From Cyathus striatus (taxonomy: Eukaryota; Basidiomycota; Agaricomycetes; Agaricales; Nidulariaceae): a stretch of 64,000 nucleotides of DNA. Below, in pieces: positions 22,722 to 34,300 of this stretch; position 1 is the stretch's first letter, and each line of letters starts with the position of its first letter. Position numbers and translations under genes: made by a program. The notes under the pieces were generated by a model. That model was not told where the DNA came from. It made no database searches and was given only the letters and a program-made list of their open reading frames with translations. The stretch is from assembly GCA_025738555.1 (NCBI GenBank), contig JAOVFP010000022.1:1488001-1552000 (forward strand), read 5' to 3'.

Positions 22722-23487
22722 TGTTATATCCGTGTCCGGATACATCGTGCCGACATTCCCACGTGACCTTCCAACATACCCGGTCCATTCCCAGAACGTA
22801 CCCGCTTCGGGTTTACACTTCCCGACGTTCCCGCCCAGGAACATACCCGGAACCCGTCGGGTTTTCTACCGGGTATCCCGGATACGTACTTTCTCTTATG
22901 ACAGCCTCACCGCGTCATCATTCTATTACTCCTCTCTTCCATTCCTACTTATACATTTCATTATGGCCTTTGTAGATTAGTTCCTTATTCTTCATTCTGA
23001 GCGCGTCATTTGCGCCCCTACTCCGCTTTGCCAAGACTTCATTTCCTACTTACTCCTTTGACTTGTCCTTTGTATAATACTTCTACATTCGTATCTACAG
23101 GTTCCTACTTAGTATAAGTAGTCTTCCAGATGTAATAGGTAGTCTTCAGTATTCGTATCAACTCTGTACACTTTCTTCCTACTCTAAGTTCCGAAACCCG
23201 CTCCGGGTTTTCCTTTGGGTTTCTCTCCCGCTACCTAGTGTAGTGGCGAAGCCTTCTCTTATACTCTGGAACGTCTTCCTTGGTTACATATCATCTTCCT
23301 CGAAATACGAACCATTCCCTGGGGATATCCAGGCGGCACAGCACACAAGCTGAAGCCACGGTTCTTTCCGCACTCCCACTCTACGTTTCCGCACCCGTAC
23401 TCACTTCGGGTTTCCATTATAGTTCTCCCACACCCTCCGGGTGTCTTCACAACCACTTCTAAGCAGGAAGAGAATCGGTACGTAACA
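22722..23487 (+). repeat. 3' LTR of the gypsy element
   Basis: The LTR runs from TGTTATATCCG to GTACGTAACA, 766 bp. Compared with the 5' LTR it generally keeps CpG where the other copy has TpG or CpA, although some sites go the other way. The self-primer complement CAGTATTCGTAT (23147-23158) matches the priming site perfectly. Confidence 0.92.
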
Positions 23488-23647
23488 GAGATTATGGGAG
23501 TATCTGGAGTAGGATTTGGTAGAATATAGTAGCATACACTAGAAAATAGTAGTTACTTGTCTATTATGTATATAAACCCTCTGTATGAGGCACTAGCAAT
23601 CTTAAGTTCTCATTTACACTTAAATCAAACACTCAAAAATCACAACA
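23488..23647 (+). mobile_element. Truncated family-X LTR
   Basis: This fragment is nearly identical to 8874-9033, the right-hand part of the solo LTR in the gene A intron. Its left part is missing where the gypsy element ends. Its right end (ATCACAACA) directly abuts coding sequence of gene A exon 9. Confidence 0.75.
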
Positions 23648-26190
23648 TATGGCATATTGTGTCATTAATAAGCATTTCGAATAACTTGTTATTCACTGAA
23701 GATAAGTTATGGTAGAAAGATAGGTGACTGATGAATAGATGAAATACTAACCTTCTGCGATTTTTAAAAGCACATCCAAAGTATGTGGGATGACTGACCT
23801 TTTATTTACACCATTTTTCACTGCCATCTTTATGCTATCATTTATGCAGGTTATATAGGAGTCTGGCTCTGGAAGGGGTCATCAGAATGGGGGGTGAGCT
23901 ATGCTCAATAAATCAATGTAAAGCTTGGCATACTATTTTTATCCAAGAGGTACTGGTTAAGAAGAAGATCTACAGCAGAATTCCTGACATCTATATCTTG
24001 ATCTCCTATCATAATCTCCACAAGTTTGTTTACAAGTGATGCAGAAAAATAAAGTGCTAAAATATATAGTAAGTACAAGCTTTTGATAAGGGTTTATAAG
24101 CCATACATTTCCAACGTATCAGAACTTCAGAAATTATTGTAATTCCATGAATGCGGAACACAGTTTCTGGGTGCATCAGTAATGCATAAATGCCTCCTGG
24201 AGTTTCTATTGTTTCTGACAATTGTTCCTTGATTTCCTCTGGATCTTCTACAGAAGGAATAAATGAGATATAACAAGATGTTCAAGAAGTCATACCATGA
24301 TCTACTTCTGTAATAGTTATGTGCCGCAAATCATTCGCAATAGTAGAATCCCATCCCTCAGCTAAACAGGCTTGGACATCAGCTAGTGTAAAAGATACAG
24401 AGAAAAATGGACTACAAACCAATTTCATGCGATAGCATAGTGATATAATCAGATATGTACCTCTCTGCTTCATTCCTTAATTTATCAATCACTCCACTCC
24501 ATTGACTCGTAAATCCCCTAGTATAAGCTGTACAGACGAGCTTAGTCTGACACTACTCATGATGATGATAAGAGAATATACCCCTGGCTAGCATTAGCGA
24601 TAGAATATGTGAGCTGATAGTTTTAATAGTGTTTTCCCCTTTAACAAGTCCACGACAGGCTGCCACAAAGTACCTGAATTGATGCCTAGACCCTACTTTG
24701 TGCAACATAACATCCCAAGGTCGCTTGAATATTTCGGCATGATTATGATCGTAATTGTCAAGGGTCTGTTGTGTAAAAACCTGTTTCAGAAGAAATGGAA
24801 TATGTATGCCAAGGCAAAATGCTAATGGCCTGATATCTTCTTGAAAAATATCCCATCGGTGTAGGGCCCCCCCTATTTCGAGAGATTTCATAAGATCTTG
24901 GCGAAGTTCCTCAGTAAGTCGATCATCTAAATTAGGCATTGATTCAAAGTGAAGCACCAAGTGAATTAAGCATTCAATATACGGGGTCAAATCTTCATGC
25001 ACAGCTCCATAGTGAGTGCTAGATGATATATTGTCTCCAATAATTTCCAGGAGAACCTGTAGGAAGCCGGGCTCACAAAAGTAATCTCTCCACCGCATTC
25101 TCGCGAAGTTAGCCCATTGTCGGTTAAGCTCCAGGAAACCTTCTTTAACATCCAAGACATTAGAGGACATGATTAACTTGTCTCGCCATATTTCTGCTAG
25201 CTCTTCATCTTCCGAGTATTTAAACAATTCGCTTTCGGCCCATTCTTCACGATATGATCCAGCGAAATAGTCTTTAAGATATATAAAGAGGTCAGAAGGA
25301 GGTGTGTGGAACGGGAATGAATGGGGCATCGCTGCGGCACAGATAGAAGTAAAAGCGTAGGTGACCAGTACAACACCTATAATAATGGCCACTAAGATTC
25401 CAAGACTACGGTGGCTACTGTATGCGCGGATTGCAAATCCGATGGCAAACAAGAATGAGGCCATCTGAACGAGGAGCGGAATGACCAAAATGACTCTTTC
25501 CAGATGCCAGCGTTCTGCTTGTTTGTCCAATATAACTCGTCGATATGCATCTTCAGCCTCTCGTCGGTTGGAGACAGGGATGTAATTGGAGATCCATGTT
25601 TTTGCTAAAACGCCCATAACGGCACCGAAAATTGTAATAATAAGGCTACAGAACCACAGACCCTTGATCGCCACTGAGGGAGCAGACGTAGGCCCAATGT
25701 CGCTCTGGGATCCACTCGTTGCAGCGTTGACAAAGGAACCAACGACTCCAGCAAACAACCCGGCCTATAAAAATTACTATCAGCTCTATTATTAGTGCTT
25801 GAAATATAATTACCTACAAATATGAGAATGGAATCTAGCCAAGTTTTCCATCGCTCAGCACGTTCTTTGGCCACTCTCTCTGCGCTGTTGAGATAGAGCT
25901 CCCAAATTTTTGCATCCGATCTGAAGATTGTTTTGAATGTCGTCCTAGATGTACCTCCTAGTCCGCCAATCCGCACGTGCGGCACAGTGGATGTGGAGGA
26001 AATTGGCGGGGAAAGATCTTGCGCCTTGCAGTTCCTGTTCCGCGCCACTGTCATGAGCGGCAAGCCTCTGGCGTTTTCAACATCGTTCAGGTCAGTCGCC
26101 TACAGTAAGATAACTAAGCAAATTATTGAGAAATAACGAGAATATACGCACGCTCTGGCTGTGGCTTTGGTTACTCTGATTAAAACGCAT
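23648..26190 (-). pseudogene. Gene A, 5' part: DUF6535 membrane module and first HEAT exons
   Basis: This is the start of gene A. Exon 1 is 26152-26190 (ATG at 26190, donor GTGCGT). Exon 2 is 25818-26099, with the DUF6535 opening AKIWELYLNSAERVAKERAE and LDSILIF. Exon 3 is 24582-25764. Exon 4 is 24461-24527, exon 5 is 24296-24411 and exon 6 is 24107-24247. Exon 7 is 23934 to about 24055, and exon 8 is 23752 to about 23868. Exon 9 begins near 23695 and is cut at 23648 by a mobile LTR. Exons 2-3 encode about four hydrophobic segments (AGLFAGVVGSFV; WFCSLIITIFGAVMGVLAKTW; VILVIPLLVQMASFLFAIGF; LGILVAIIIGVVLVTYAF), so the protein should be membrane-anchored. Exons 6-9 start the HEAT-like solenoid that resumes at 11248. 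As it stands it could yield at most a truncated membrane protein. Function is unknown for the family. Confidence 0.8.
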
Positions 26191-28494
26191 GTTGTGGTAA
26201 ATGATGCTTCGATGCCTCGACCGGCCACCAATGTCTTCAAGTTTAAATACCGTATTATACAAACAAGCGAGTTGCGAGCGAGAGCCGCTGGATGCTAGCA
26301 CTACAAGCCACACTAAGATTATCGTAGTCCCTTAATCACCATTGCACAGCTATACCTTTCTCGCCGACACAATAGCTTCCAAGTTTGACAATCTTGAAAG
26401 CCAAATTGAGGACGAAATGTGCTACGTGGAACCTTAGAAGTTCATAAGAAGTGCTCGGCAGCTTGGCGAAGTATGGCATTTGCAAATTCAGCCTGTCTGT
26501 CGAAAGAACTTTTTTCTGCGAGAGTAAGTGTTGTCTCGCCGTCACTTTGCGATTTGCTAGCATGTATCATTTCTCAGACAATAGTAAGTAGTAAGTATAA
26601 TTGTGAGCCTGTAATGGACAAAGTGAACCTAGGTCCCACAACTTCAGGGCTGCGTTCGGTTGGAGTCCTGGACCTACAAGCCTACTTAGATAAAGATAGC
26701 TAGCGACATCCCATGATCTATGCCTTCTATCAGACTCATATCAGCTCGTGCAAATAACAGTACTTAGATCTCTCTACGTTGACAGATCATCAAGGCGGAG
26801 AATGGAACGAATGGATTAAAGCAGCACAAAGTACAAAGTATCCGTTGATTTCGCTTGGACGTATCTTAGTACTGGGATATGTTTACACCTTTTGACAGAT
26901 GGCATCACTATGATCACCTCACAGCACGATAGAGCACGATGTACAGACGTAGTTAGATACCTGGAAGTTCTGTTAAAAGCTGCAAAACGTACAGACAGTC
27001 ATGTATACGGAAATCGCCTACAGCTTTGTGCGCTTCAGACCGACTACCTGGCCACTAAGGTCCAGCAGAAATGCATTCGCTATGTCTTCGCATATGGAGG
27101 TATAATTTTAAACGCCGTCTGTTCCAAGATGGTCCGCAAAGGCACATATTGTTGTGCTTATACTAACAGTCCTTGTTCATTTCCTGAATGACCTATTTAT
27201 GATGCTGAGATTTCATAAAGCAACCATCTGTCTCCGAAAACAATGCAATATACAGCGACTTTGGGCTTAGGGTAGAATTGAATCATCATCAGCGAGATTG
27301 AAAGTAAACATGTAGCATCAGGCGAACATACGGCTTCGTTATTGTACATTATGCCAAAATTGAAAACGTCCAGCAGCCAGCACCCTGAACCCTGAGGGTT
27401 GAGGCGACCAGAATCCCCACCCCGAACATGAATCACGGTGAATCGATTTCGAAATGGTCTCTTCCTACAGGGTACTTCCCGATGCCTAGCATTTGCCAAG
27501 CGACATTGAGAATCGACAGGCCGGAAAACCACGCAACCTAACGCTCGTTGAACGCTTGCGTTCGCTGATCGCCTTACACTGTACCACATCATGACCTAAC
27601 ACCTGCCCAGGTAAGCCTTTGCCTTCGCATCATAGCATCATAGTAAGCAATTGACTCCTCAAGCCAAAGGCTGGCTCACTTGAGAAGATAATGCAGTCGA
27701 TGGGGAAAGACGATGTCCGTCTTAGGGAATCTCTCTTCAATGAAACAGGAAAAAGGAAGATCGTAACAATCCCAAGCTTAACGAAAACCAGGGGATGCAT
27801 ACGCTCTCCTTCAACCTGGATAAAAAGGAAACACCGGTAGCACGCGCTGTGAGAGGTGTCCAGTCACTCAGGTGCCCAAGGGCTACATACGTGGTGGATA
27901 CCCAGGTAACGCGCCTGTATAGAGCTATCGAATCGAGCACAGCTTCTGGGGTCTGGCTCCTGTCTGAGATATACCTACGCCCCCGTATAGTCCCCACCAA
28001 AAGAATCACGCACGACTCAACGTTTGTGTACGAAAACCTCCACACCCAGCCTGCTTGTATTCGAAATTCGCACATGCGGATGTAGAGCAGGCATTCTGCC
28101 TGCATGGTAAAAATGCGGTTTTCATATCTGTTACCTCACTCCTTACATACTCTTACCTCGTGTCGCTTACATACATAAATGTCGTATGTACGCTTTGTGA
28201 ATATCAGCTTCGCATTCCCCCCCAACTTTCTCTCTTGCGTGAGCTCACTGGATCTGAAGGGTCGGACGGATGTGCCACCCACTCGCATTATTTCTTTGTC
28301 GAGAGGATACCCCCAAGCACATATCCTCCTCCACACGGAAGAATACTTTCAGGACGACCTGCTCCCTTATGGGTACAAAAATTGGGGATCTGCATTAGGA
28401 TGGACATGTTGGGGTCTGAGATCAGTAGAACCCATGATACAGATATGTAGGCGCATCTTGATGTATGCGTGTCCTTGAGAAGCTGTGACTGTGT
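26191..28494. other. Intergenic region upstream of gene A, no gene recognised
   Basis: About 2.3 kb between the gene A start and repeat block R3. It should contain the gene A promoter. Several open frames of 90-130 codons on both strands (for example 27197-27592 and 28055-28450) overlap each other, lack domains or family resemblance, and are not called. The only marked structure is a short hairpin at 28087-28103. Confidence 0.45.
28087..28103. repeat. Short perfect hairpin, copy 1
   Basis: GCAGGCA-TTC-TGCCTGC is a perfect 7-bp stem with a 3-nt loop. The same hairpin and about 50 bp of flanking similarity occur at 49647. Both copies lie upstream of a family member or relic. Confidence 0.5.
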
Positions 28495-30720
28495 ACACAA
28501 TTGGCAAATAGGCGCTGGATACGTGAGATGAATCCTTTTTGGAATATGCCATGAGCCTCATGGTTCGTATATCCTCTACATCCGGGATGGAGGCTGATCA
28601 TATAGTGTATGCGACTCCATGCGTCAACTTGAACGTGACGGAACATGAACATATAGCATAGAGTTGAGCTGCCTATACATCTCATAATTGAGGACCCTAC
28701 AAGCAGCGTAGGTTATCACACTACCAACGCCTGAACGAGATCTCGGATAGAAAGCGTCTTGAACATCTTCATTGAGCTGACCTATCCACACAACAACCCA
28801 ACGTCCCCTGGCCTGATAATGGTAGGCTAGCTCTGACGAGCCCACACGTTGTCATCACCCAAATAAGCAGCATAGTTCACTGCGGTATCCCACTGACATA
28901 TTCCTCATGTTTCTCCTTCCACAGCCCTAGACTGGGTATACGCGTCCGGTTCGATTCTCTATAATCATGAAAACCCCTACCCCGACGACCAAGGAACGCA
29001 AGAAATTCGCATATTGAACCAAAAACTGACATATCCAGCGTCGTATGTGTACAGTATCCTGGAGATAGGGAGTTTAATGCATGGGCTAGCAACGTTAGGA
29101 TCCGGGGTGAGATATTGCTGTTCAAAGAACAGAAAGAGGTAGGGGTCCGTGCTTGGGTGGTGGGCCCCAGCGGCACACTAGCTTGGAGAGTAACACCGAG
29201 GCAGCTGGGAGTGCCGCGTAAGCTGACGCACGACCGTACAAGTGCGAGAAGAAAGCTGGTGGGTATGCGTTGCTGGATGTATTTGCGGAGGAAAAGGTAA
29301 CATCATTGACTGATACGCCTTGTAGTCGCGATGGCCTCGAAGAGCAGTGTAGCTCGTCACCGGGTCCAACCTACATCTTCGCCCAGGATAACACCCGCAG
29401 AAACAAGTTACATGAACGCATCTCCACCTTGTGAATTGCTATCAGCCTGAGACTTCCATGAGCTATGTCCTATACTTGAGGCCTAGCGGTACGCAAGCTA
29501 CACGAGCACCGCCAGAAGCTGCATGCGCTGCCTTTCAAGCCGACACAAGATTGCAGGGGTACAGAGAGCAGGTATGCATTGCCGGAGTCGGAGGTATTTG
29601 GACATCAGTCGTTGCCTCATAGTTGAGATGGTGTCGATAAACACCATAGATCGTCCCGGTACACCACCCACGTCTTCGCCTGGTACGACACGTAGGAGCT
29701 GGCAGTATTAACGTATATCCACCATGAGTCTCATTCGATTCGAACCTCCCATGTAGCAGTACGATGCCTTGGAACACGACAGCTGAATTCCAACGCGCCC
29801 ATAACGCATGCGTCCTCTCCCTTCCCCTCCCTGCTTCGTCCACCTCGTCAAAACTCCGTTCGGCTCCCTATACCCGCCATAACACCTGCATCTTGTACCC
29901 TTTCCTCATCATATGCATCTACCACGGCCCCTGCTTTCAGAGGAGCTTTCGCCTTCATATCCCAGCCACATTAGCTCATCGAGCCGAAGGTTTCTTTGCA
30001 CCTAGCGTTCTGGTGCCGGCTCCCTGCTGTAAACAGGGAGGCTAAGGTTAGGTGGGACAGTGTCGCTGCAGATGTAGGATGAAGCTCCAAGATAAGGCGC
30101 GGAAGGGAAAGGGAGGGGAGATAGACGCTTAAAGATTGGAAGCGTACAAGTACTGAAGTTACAAACAGAGGGTGTAAGCGCTCCTGTTAAAGCTGGATGG
30201 CGCAAGAATATGTTTGAGGGGGAGAAAACGCAGCATGTACACGTTTCGGAGGTGTTTACAGCGCTGAAGGTATCGTAGTGGCAAGCTTCTCCACGGAGCA
30301 ACGTAATCCTTCGTTCCTTCAGTGGATGGCTGGTCGCTGACGGAGGTACATGTGGAAGGGTAAGGGAAGTCCTCAATTGCATGGGGTGCCACGGAAAACG
30401 AGGTCATAAAGCTCATCTCCCCTCTGCCTTGTATGTTCTGATAGCATCTCCAAGGCGACTCGCAATAGATGTCAAGCTAGCTGAGGTAATGGTAGTCGGA
30501 TATTGTCTTCGAAAAGGAGAATGAATGCATACCAGCAAGAGCATGGGGTGTTATCGTGGGTATTTGGAGATGTTCTGCAGAACGAAAGAGTTGCTGGAGG
30601 ACGGCAGGCACAATGCCCCTCGAAATCGGTGGAATGGATGAAAGGGACTTGAAGATATGCACGCGTGGTTGAGATTTCTGTTTGGGTTGTTCATCCTTCT
30701 AAATCAGGAAGCAAACCGGA
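28495..30720. repeat. Degenerate tandem-repeat block R3
   Basis: It opens with the same sequence as R1 (attggcaaataggcgctggatacgtgagatgaatcc). It contains about 0.3-kb units near 29320 and 29615, and ends with the conserved segment near 30420-30660. It is especially similar to R6 (for example 29230-29560 with 54000-54330, and 30540-30720 with 55330-55510). Confidence 0.6.
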
Positions 30721-31326
30721 GAGTCGAAGGTTGGGAAGGGTAGGCTTGGGGTAGGCAATGCCGCAAAGGATGTCCTGTGATGTCTTGTTTGTTTCTGAAG
30801 ATGATGCAATTTGAACCAAGCGCGTGCGCCGCCGCCGCGGCCTGTGAACGAGCAAAGTCCGAGTTGAGTCCGAGTCAGCCTTCCGACTCTCCGAATACTT
30901 ATAGTAATCGGAAACTGTAAATTGCTCCCCTTACTAGCACTACAACGACAAGGAAACGAAGAACGGTTAGTAATAATATCGAGACAAAAATCAAAATAAT
31001 TTCAGTATTATCCATCGATTATACACATTAACGATTACTTATAGAACCCTTGAAAGGAAGAAGCATGCATGATGATTAGCATACTTATTTCGTGTATTCG
31101 ACATTCAAAACTTCAAGAAATAACAAGAAAATACATCATATGTACAGCGTTCTGAAAGTTTAGAATCTACGCAGCTGTGGTGAATACAATAACCACCTCC
31201 GACTGGTTGCCGACTGGTCACGCCAACTATTAGCAATGAACACCTTTCGACAGACTTATAATTCTACTTACCCAAATTTATGCCTTACGGCTCGATAACT
31301 TGTATTTCCACACTTGCGCCTGGAAC
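30721..31326. other. 3' flank of gene B, shared with gene D
   Basis: From about 30779 the sequence (gatgtcttgtttgtttctg, then atgatgcaatttgaacca) matches 58782 onward and runs into the B/D duplication. Similar 3'-flank sequence is also kept in the relic at 49760. No gene is seen. Confidence 0.55.
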
Positions 31327-34300
31327 CTAAAGTTCTCCCCCATCCTGCTCATTAGCTTGGGCACCCTTAAGCCAATGTTCACTCATGGTGTTCCATGTAT
31401 TCACTTCGTATGATGTGGCATGCCGACCAAAAAGAGCTACACTGAACCACGTCGCCAAGTCGCCTGGAGGCTGGTCCAAACTCGCTTTCTCTTTAAAGAT
31501 TGTGCGATAGTGGTACCACAGAGCGCTGATCATTTGGAACCGAAGAGGGGCTAATTGTGGTCTTTTCACTAATGTCGTTGCAAGGATAATCATAATATAA
31601 TCAAGTGGTTCTTCTTTCAATCGTTCTGTGCGTTGAATATTTTAGAACAACGTGAATCATATAAAAAACCGGAAAAATATCTTTACGATCAATAAGAAGT
31701 CTGGAAAGAAGAGTGATATAGCCTTTATATATTTTAATGTCTTCCTGTATGCAAAATTGTATTATCCGAGATAATATTTCTTTCCGTACTGATAAGATGT
31801 ATCAGACTTGCAAGACATGGCATGATTACATTGTGAAGGTGCTCACCATTGTTATCCTTTGCCATTAGGGATATTACTTTGGCTGCATGGGATCTGAGAT
31901 TCCCATTCTCAAGAAGCAACATGAATTCCTGTTGACGTTGGTTTAATTCATTAATGTGGTTGTTGCTATCATCTAAAGATAATAAGTGAGACATTAGGAA
32001 ATAACGAACATATATAGTACGAAGATAACGTACCGCCACTTAAGGCCAGAAAAATTAAATCCAGAGCCAAAATCTTAACCTTCTCAGCATCATCGTATAG
32101 AGCTATAGAAATGATCTCAAGAATGGCAGAGTGGATCACCCGTACACATGAAGCTGTGGGTGAAGATTATAGTCAAGTTAACTGGTGTATTGTAAGTCCA
32201 CATACCATATTTATAAAAATGTGTTAATAACTCAAGCGCAGCAGCGCGTGAAAGCCAGCGAGTACTACTAAGTGCGGGAACTATGTTCTTGGCAGCCGAG
32301 GCTGATACATCATTAACATTTCCGGCATAGTAATACCCTGGGGGATAGGATTCTATTCGCACTGCCATCAGTCAGCATGATTTAATATACCAATTTATGT
32401 CTTTATATTACTCACATGTTCGAACAAATCGTATGACAAAATCCTTTCCTTTATCGGTAATGAGCTCTAGAACTTGAGGGATTGCAGATAGGAAGGACTG
32501 AGAGATCACACCATCTAATTTGGTGAACATGTGTAAACCTGGGTGAAACAATGAAACTCAAAGATAACTCTTACCGTCAAAATAGTAGCGATTTTTATTT
32601 TCATATGTTGTTTTAATGCTTTCAAATGCGCTTTCAGCCTCAGTTGAAATATCGCCTTCCTCATTTGCAATAATCTTGAGAAGATATGGCAACAACTTGC
32701 TCAAAACACTTTTTATAAAGTTGCATGCAGCTCTTTCACGAAAAATATCTTTTGAAGCGTCCCGGACAGCAACTGCCTGAGAAATAAGGTCAATCGCAAT
32801 GATCGCGCGCCTGCGAATGCCAACATTCTGGTTTTTCAATCCTACTTCAATTTGTCTTGTAACCAAATCCAAAATTGTTGATTTATTTGCATCGACTGTT
32901 AATATGTGAGGAATGTCAGAGAAAATACTCCAGAAACTTACTATCATCAATAAAAAGATTGATGAGTGATATTGTTATGATTCCTTTTGTGCTATGACTC
33001 AAATCCTGAGTAATGGCTTCCACAAACTTCGGTATGAAATTTCGTTCCGCTGAATCTTTCAGTGAGTATTCCCAAAATTTATTAACCATCGACATACATT
33101 TAGAAAGCAGAATGGTCTGCAGTTTTAAATCCATCCAAGCAACTGTAACGCGATCTAATTCAAGATCTGATGCCCATTGGGCAGAATCTAAGTACGTGGA
33201 AGGAATATCTTTTGTAACGATTTCACGAATTTTTTCTGCTAGTGTGTGAGCAGCTAGAGGATTTGGGTTCTTTCTGTGACATTACCATGGCTCTTGACCA
33301 GCGAAGTTAAAGTTTGGATTGCTAGATTACGTGCGCCTACGTCGTTGTTGTAACGTGCTATGTTGACTATTGCCGCCACTGCATCTTGACACTCTGCCTC
33401 AACGACATCAGCCATATAAAAAGAAAGAATACCATTCCATACAAACCTTTTTTGGCTAGTAATTTAAAAAATTTAACCCATTCCCAACCAATGCTCCGGT
33501 CTGAATCACGTGACGGCATGGGATATTTTTTGCCAGTGCTATGAAGGGCATCTGTCAATACTGCACAAATAAGCATTAATTTTAGCCTCAAAATTCTCAC
33601 TTTAATCATACATACCATCATTATCAGAATTTGCCAGTTTAGCTAAGGACTGTATAGCATTTACTTGAACAGCTTCATCATAACTATTGTTAGCATCAAC
33701 TGCAATTTCCAAAATCTTCTCCAGAGGGAAAACAGTATCACCTGGAAATATATACTGACTTAATTGTGTGTATGAGTGGACAAAGACCTTACCTCCCAGG
33801 ACAAGAGCTTCCAATTTTTTAATCCAGACATGAAGAGTAAAATCCTCTAGCTGTGACAACAACCCCTCACTTTTTGATAGCCATTCATAGATTGGTTCTT
33901 TGAAATGCTCTGAGGAAAAGTTAGAATAGGTATACATAAACTGTGTTTCTGGAAACCTGTTTGAACCAAATGGGCTAAAGCTTTCATTGCCACTGAACGG
34001 ATCTTTAAGTTGCATGTATCATTGCTTGCAATGCCAATAATTATGGGAATGGCATTTTGCATCTCCTCAGGAACTAAGCAATGGTGAAATGAGAAATTAG
34101 GCAGAATATTTATTAAGGCACTTACAGTATTCAGCCATGTAACCTAATACCTGAACCCTTATGATGCAGCCAGGTTCTTCAGCTTCATTAATTGATTCTG
34201 TATGAAAAAATACATTGATTTCCTGCTCTTCAAGTACACATTGTGATAAACCCAGTACATCTTCAATTTCATAAGATGATTGAACAAAGCAATTCACTCA

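Larger units (their letters stand above)
15319..23487 (+). mobile_element. Full-length Ty3/gypsy chromovirus
   Basis: An 8169-bp LTR retrotransposon with 766-bp LTRs at both ends, a priming site next to the 5' LTR, gag, pol in the order protease-RT-RNase H-integrase-chromodomain, a polypurine tract and an extra antisense gene. Gag and pol are both open, so the element could be coding-competent. The flanks do not show a target-site duplication: GGAAG lies on the left in the inverted-arm element, and GAGAT lies on the right in a truncated family-X LTR. The two ends therefore probably no longer share their original insertion site. Confidence 0.93.

Noticed and set aside
8809..23647. A single giant LTR element bounded by the two family-X LTR copies
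   Set aside because: The sequence between 9034 and 11248 is host gene A exons and introns in correct order, so the two LTR copies cannot be the ends of one element.
26419..28561. Several frames of 60-131 codons between gene A and R3
   Set aside because: They overlap on both strands and lack domains, splice-supported extensions or paralogues in the window.
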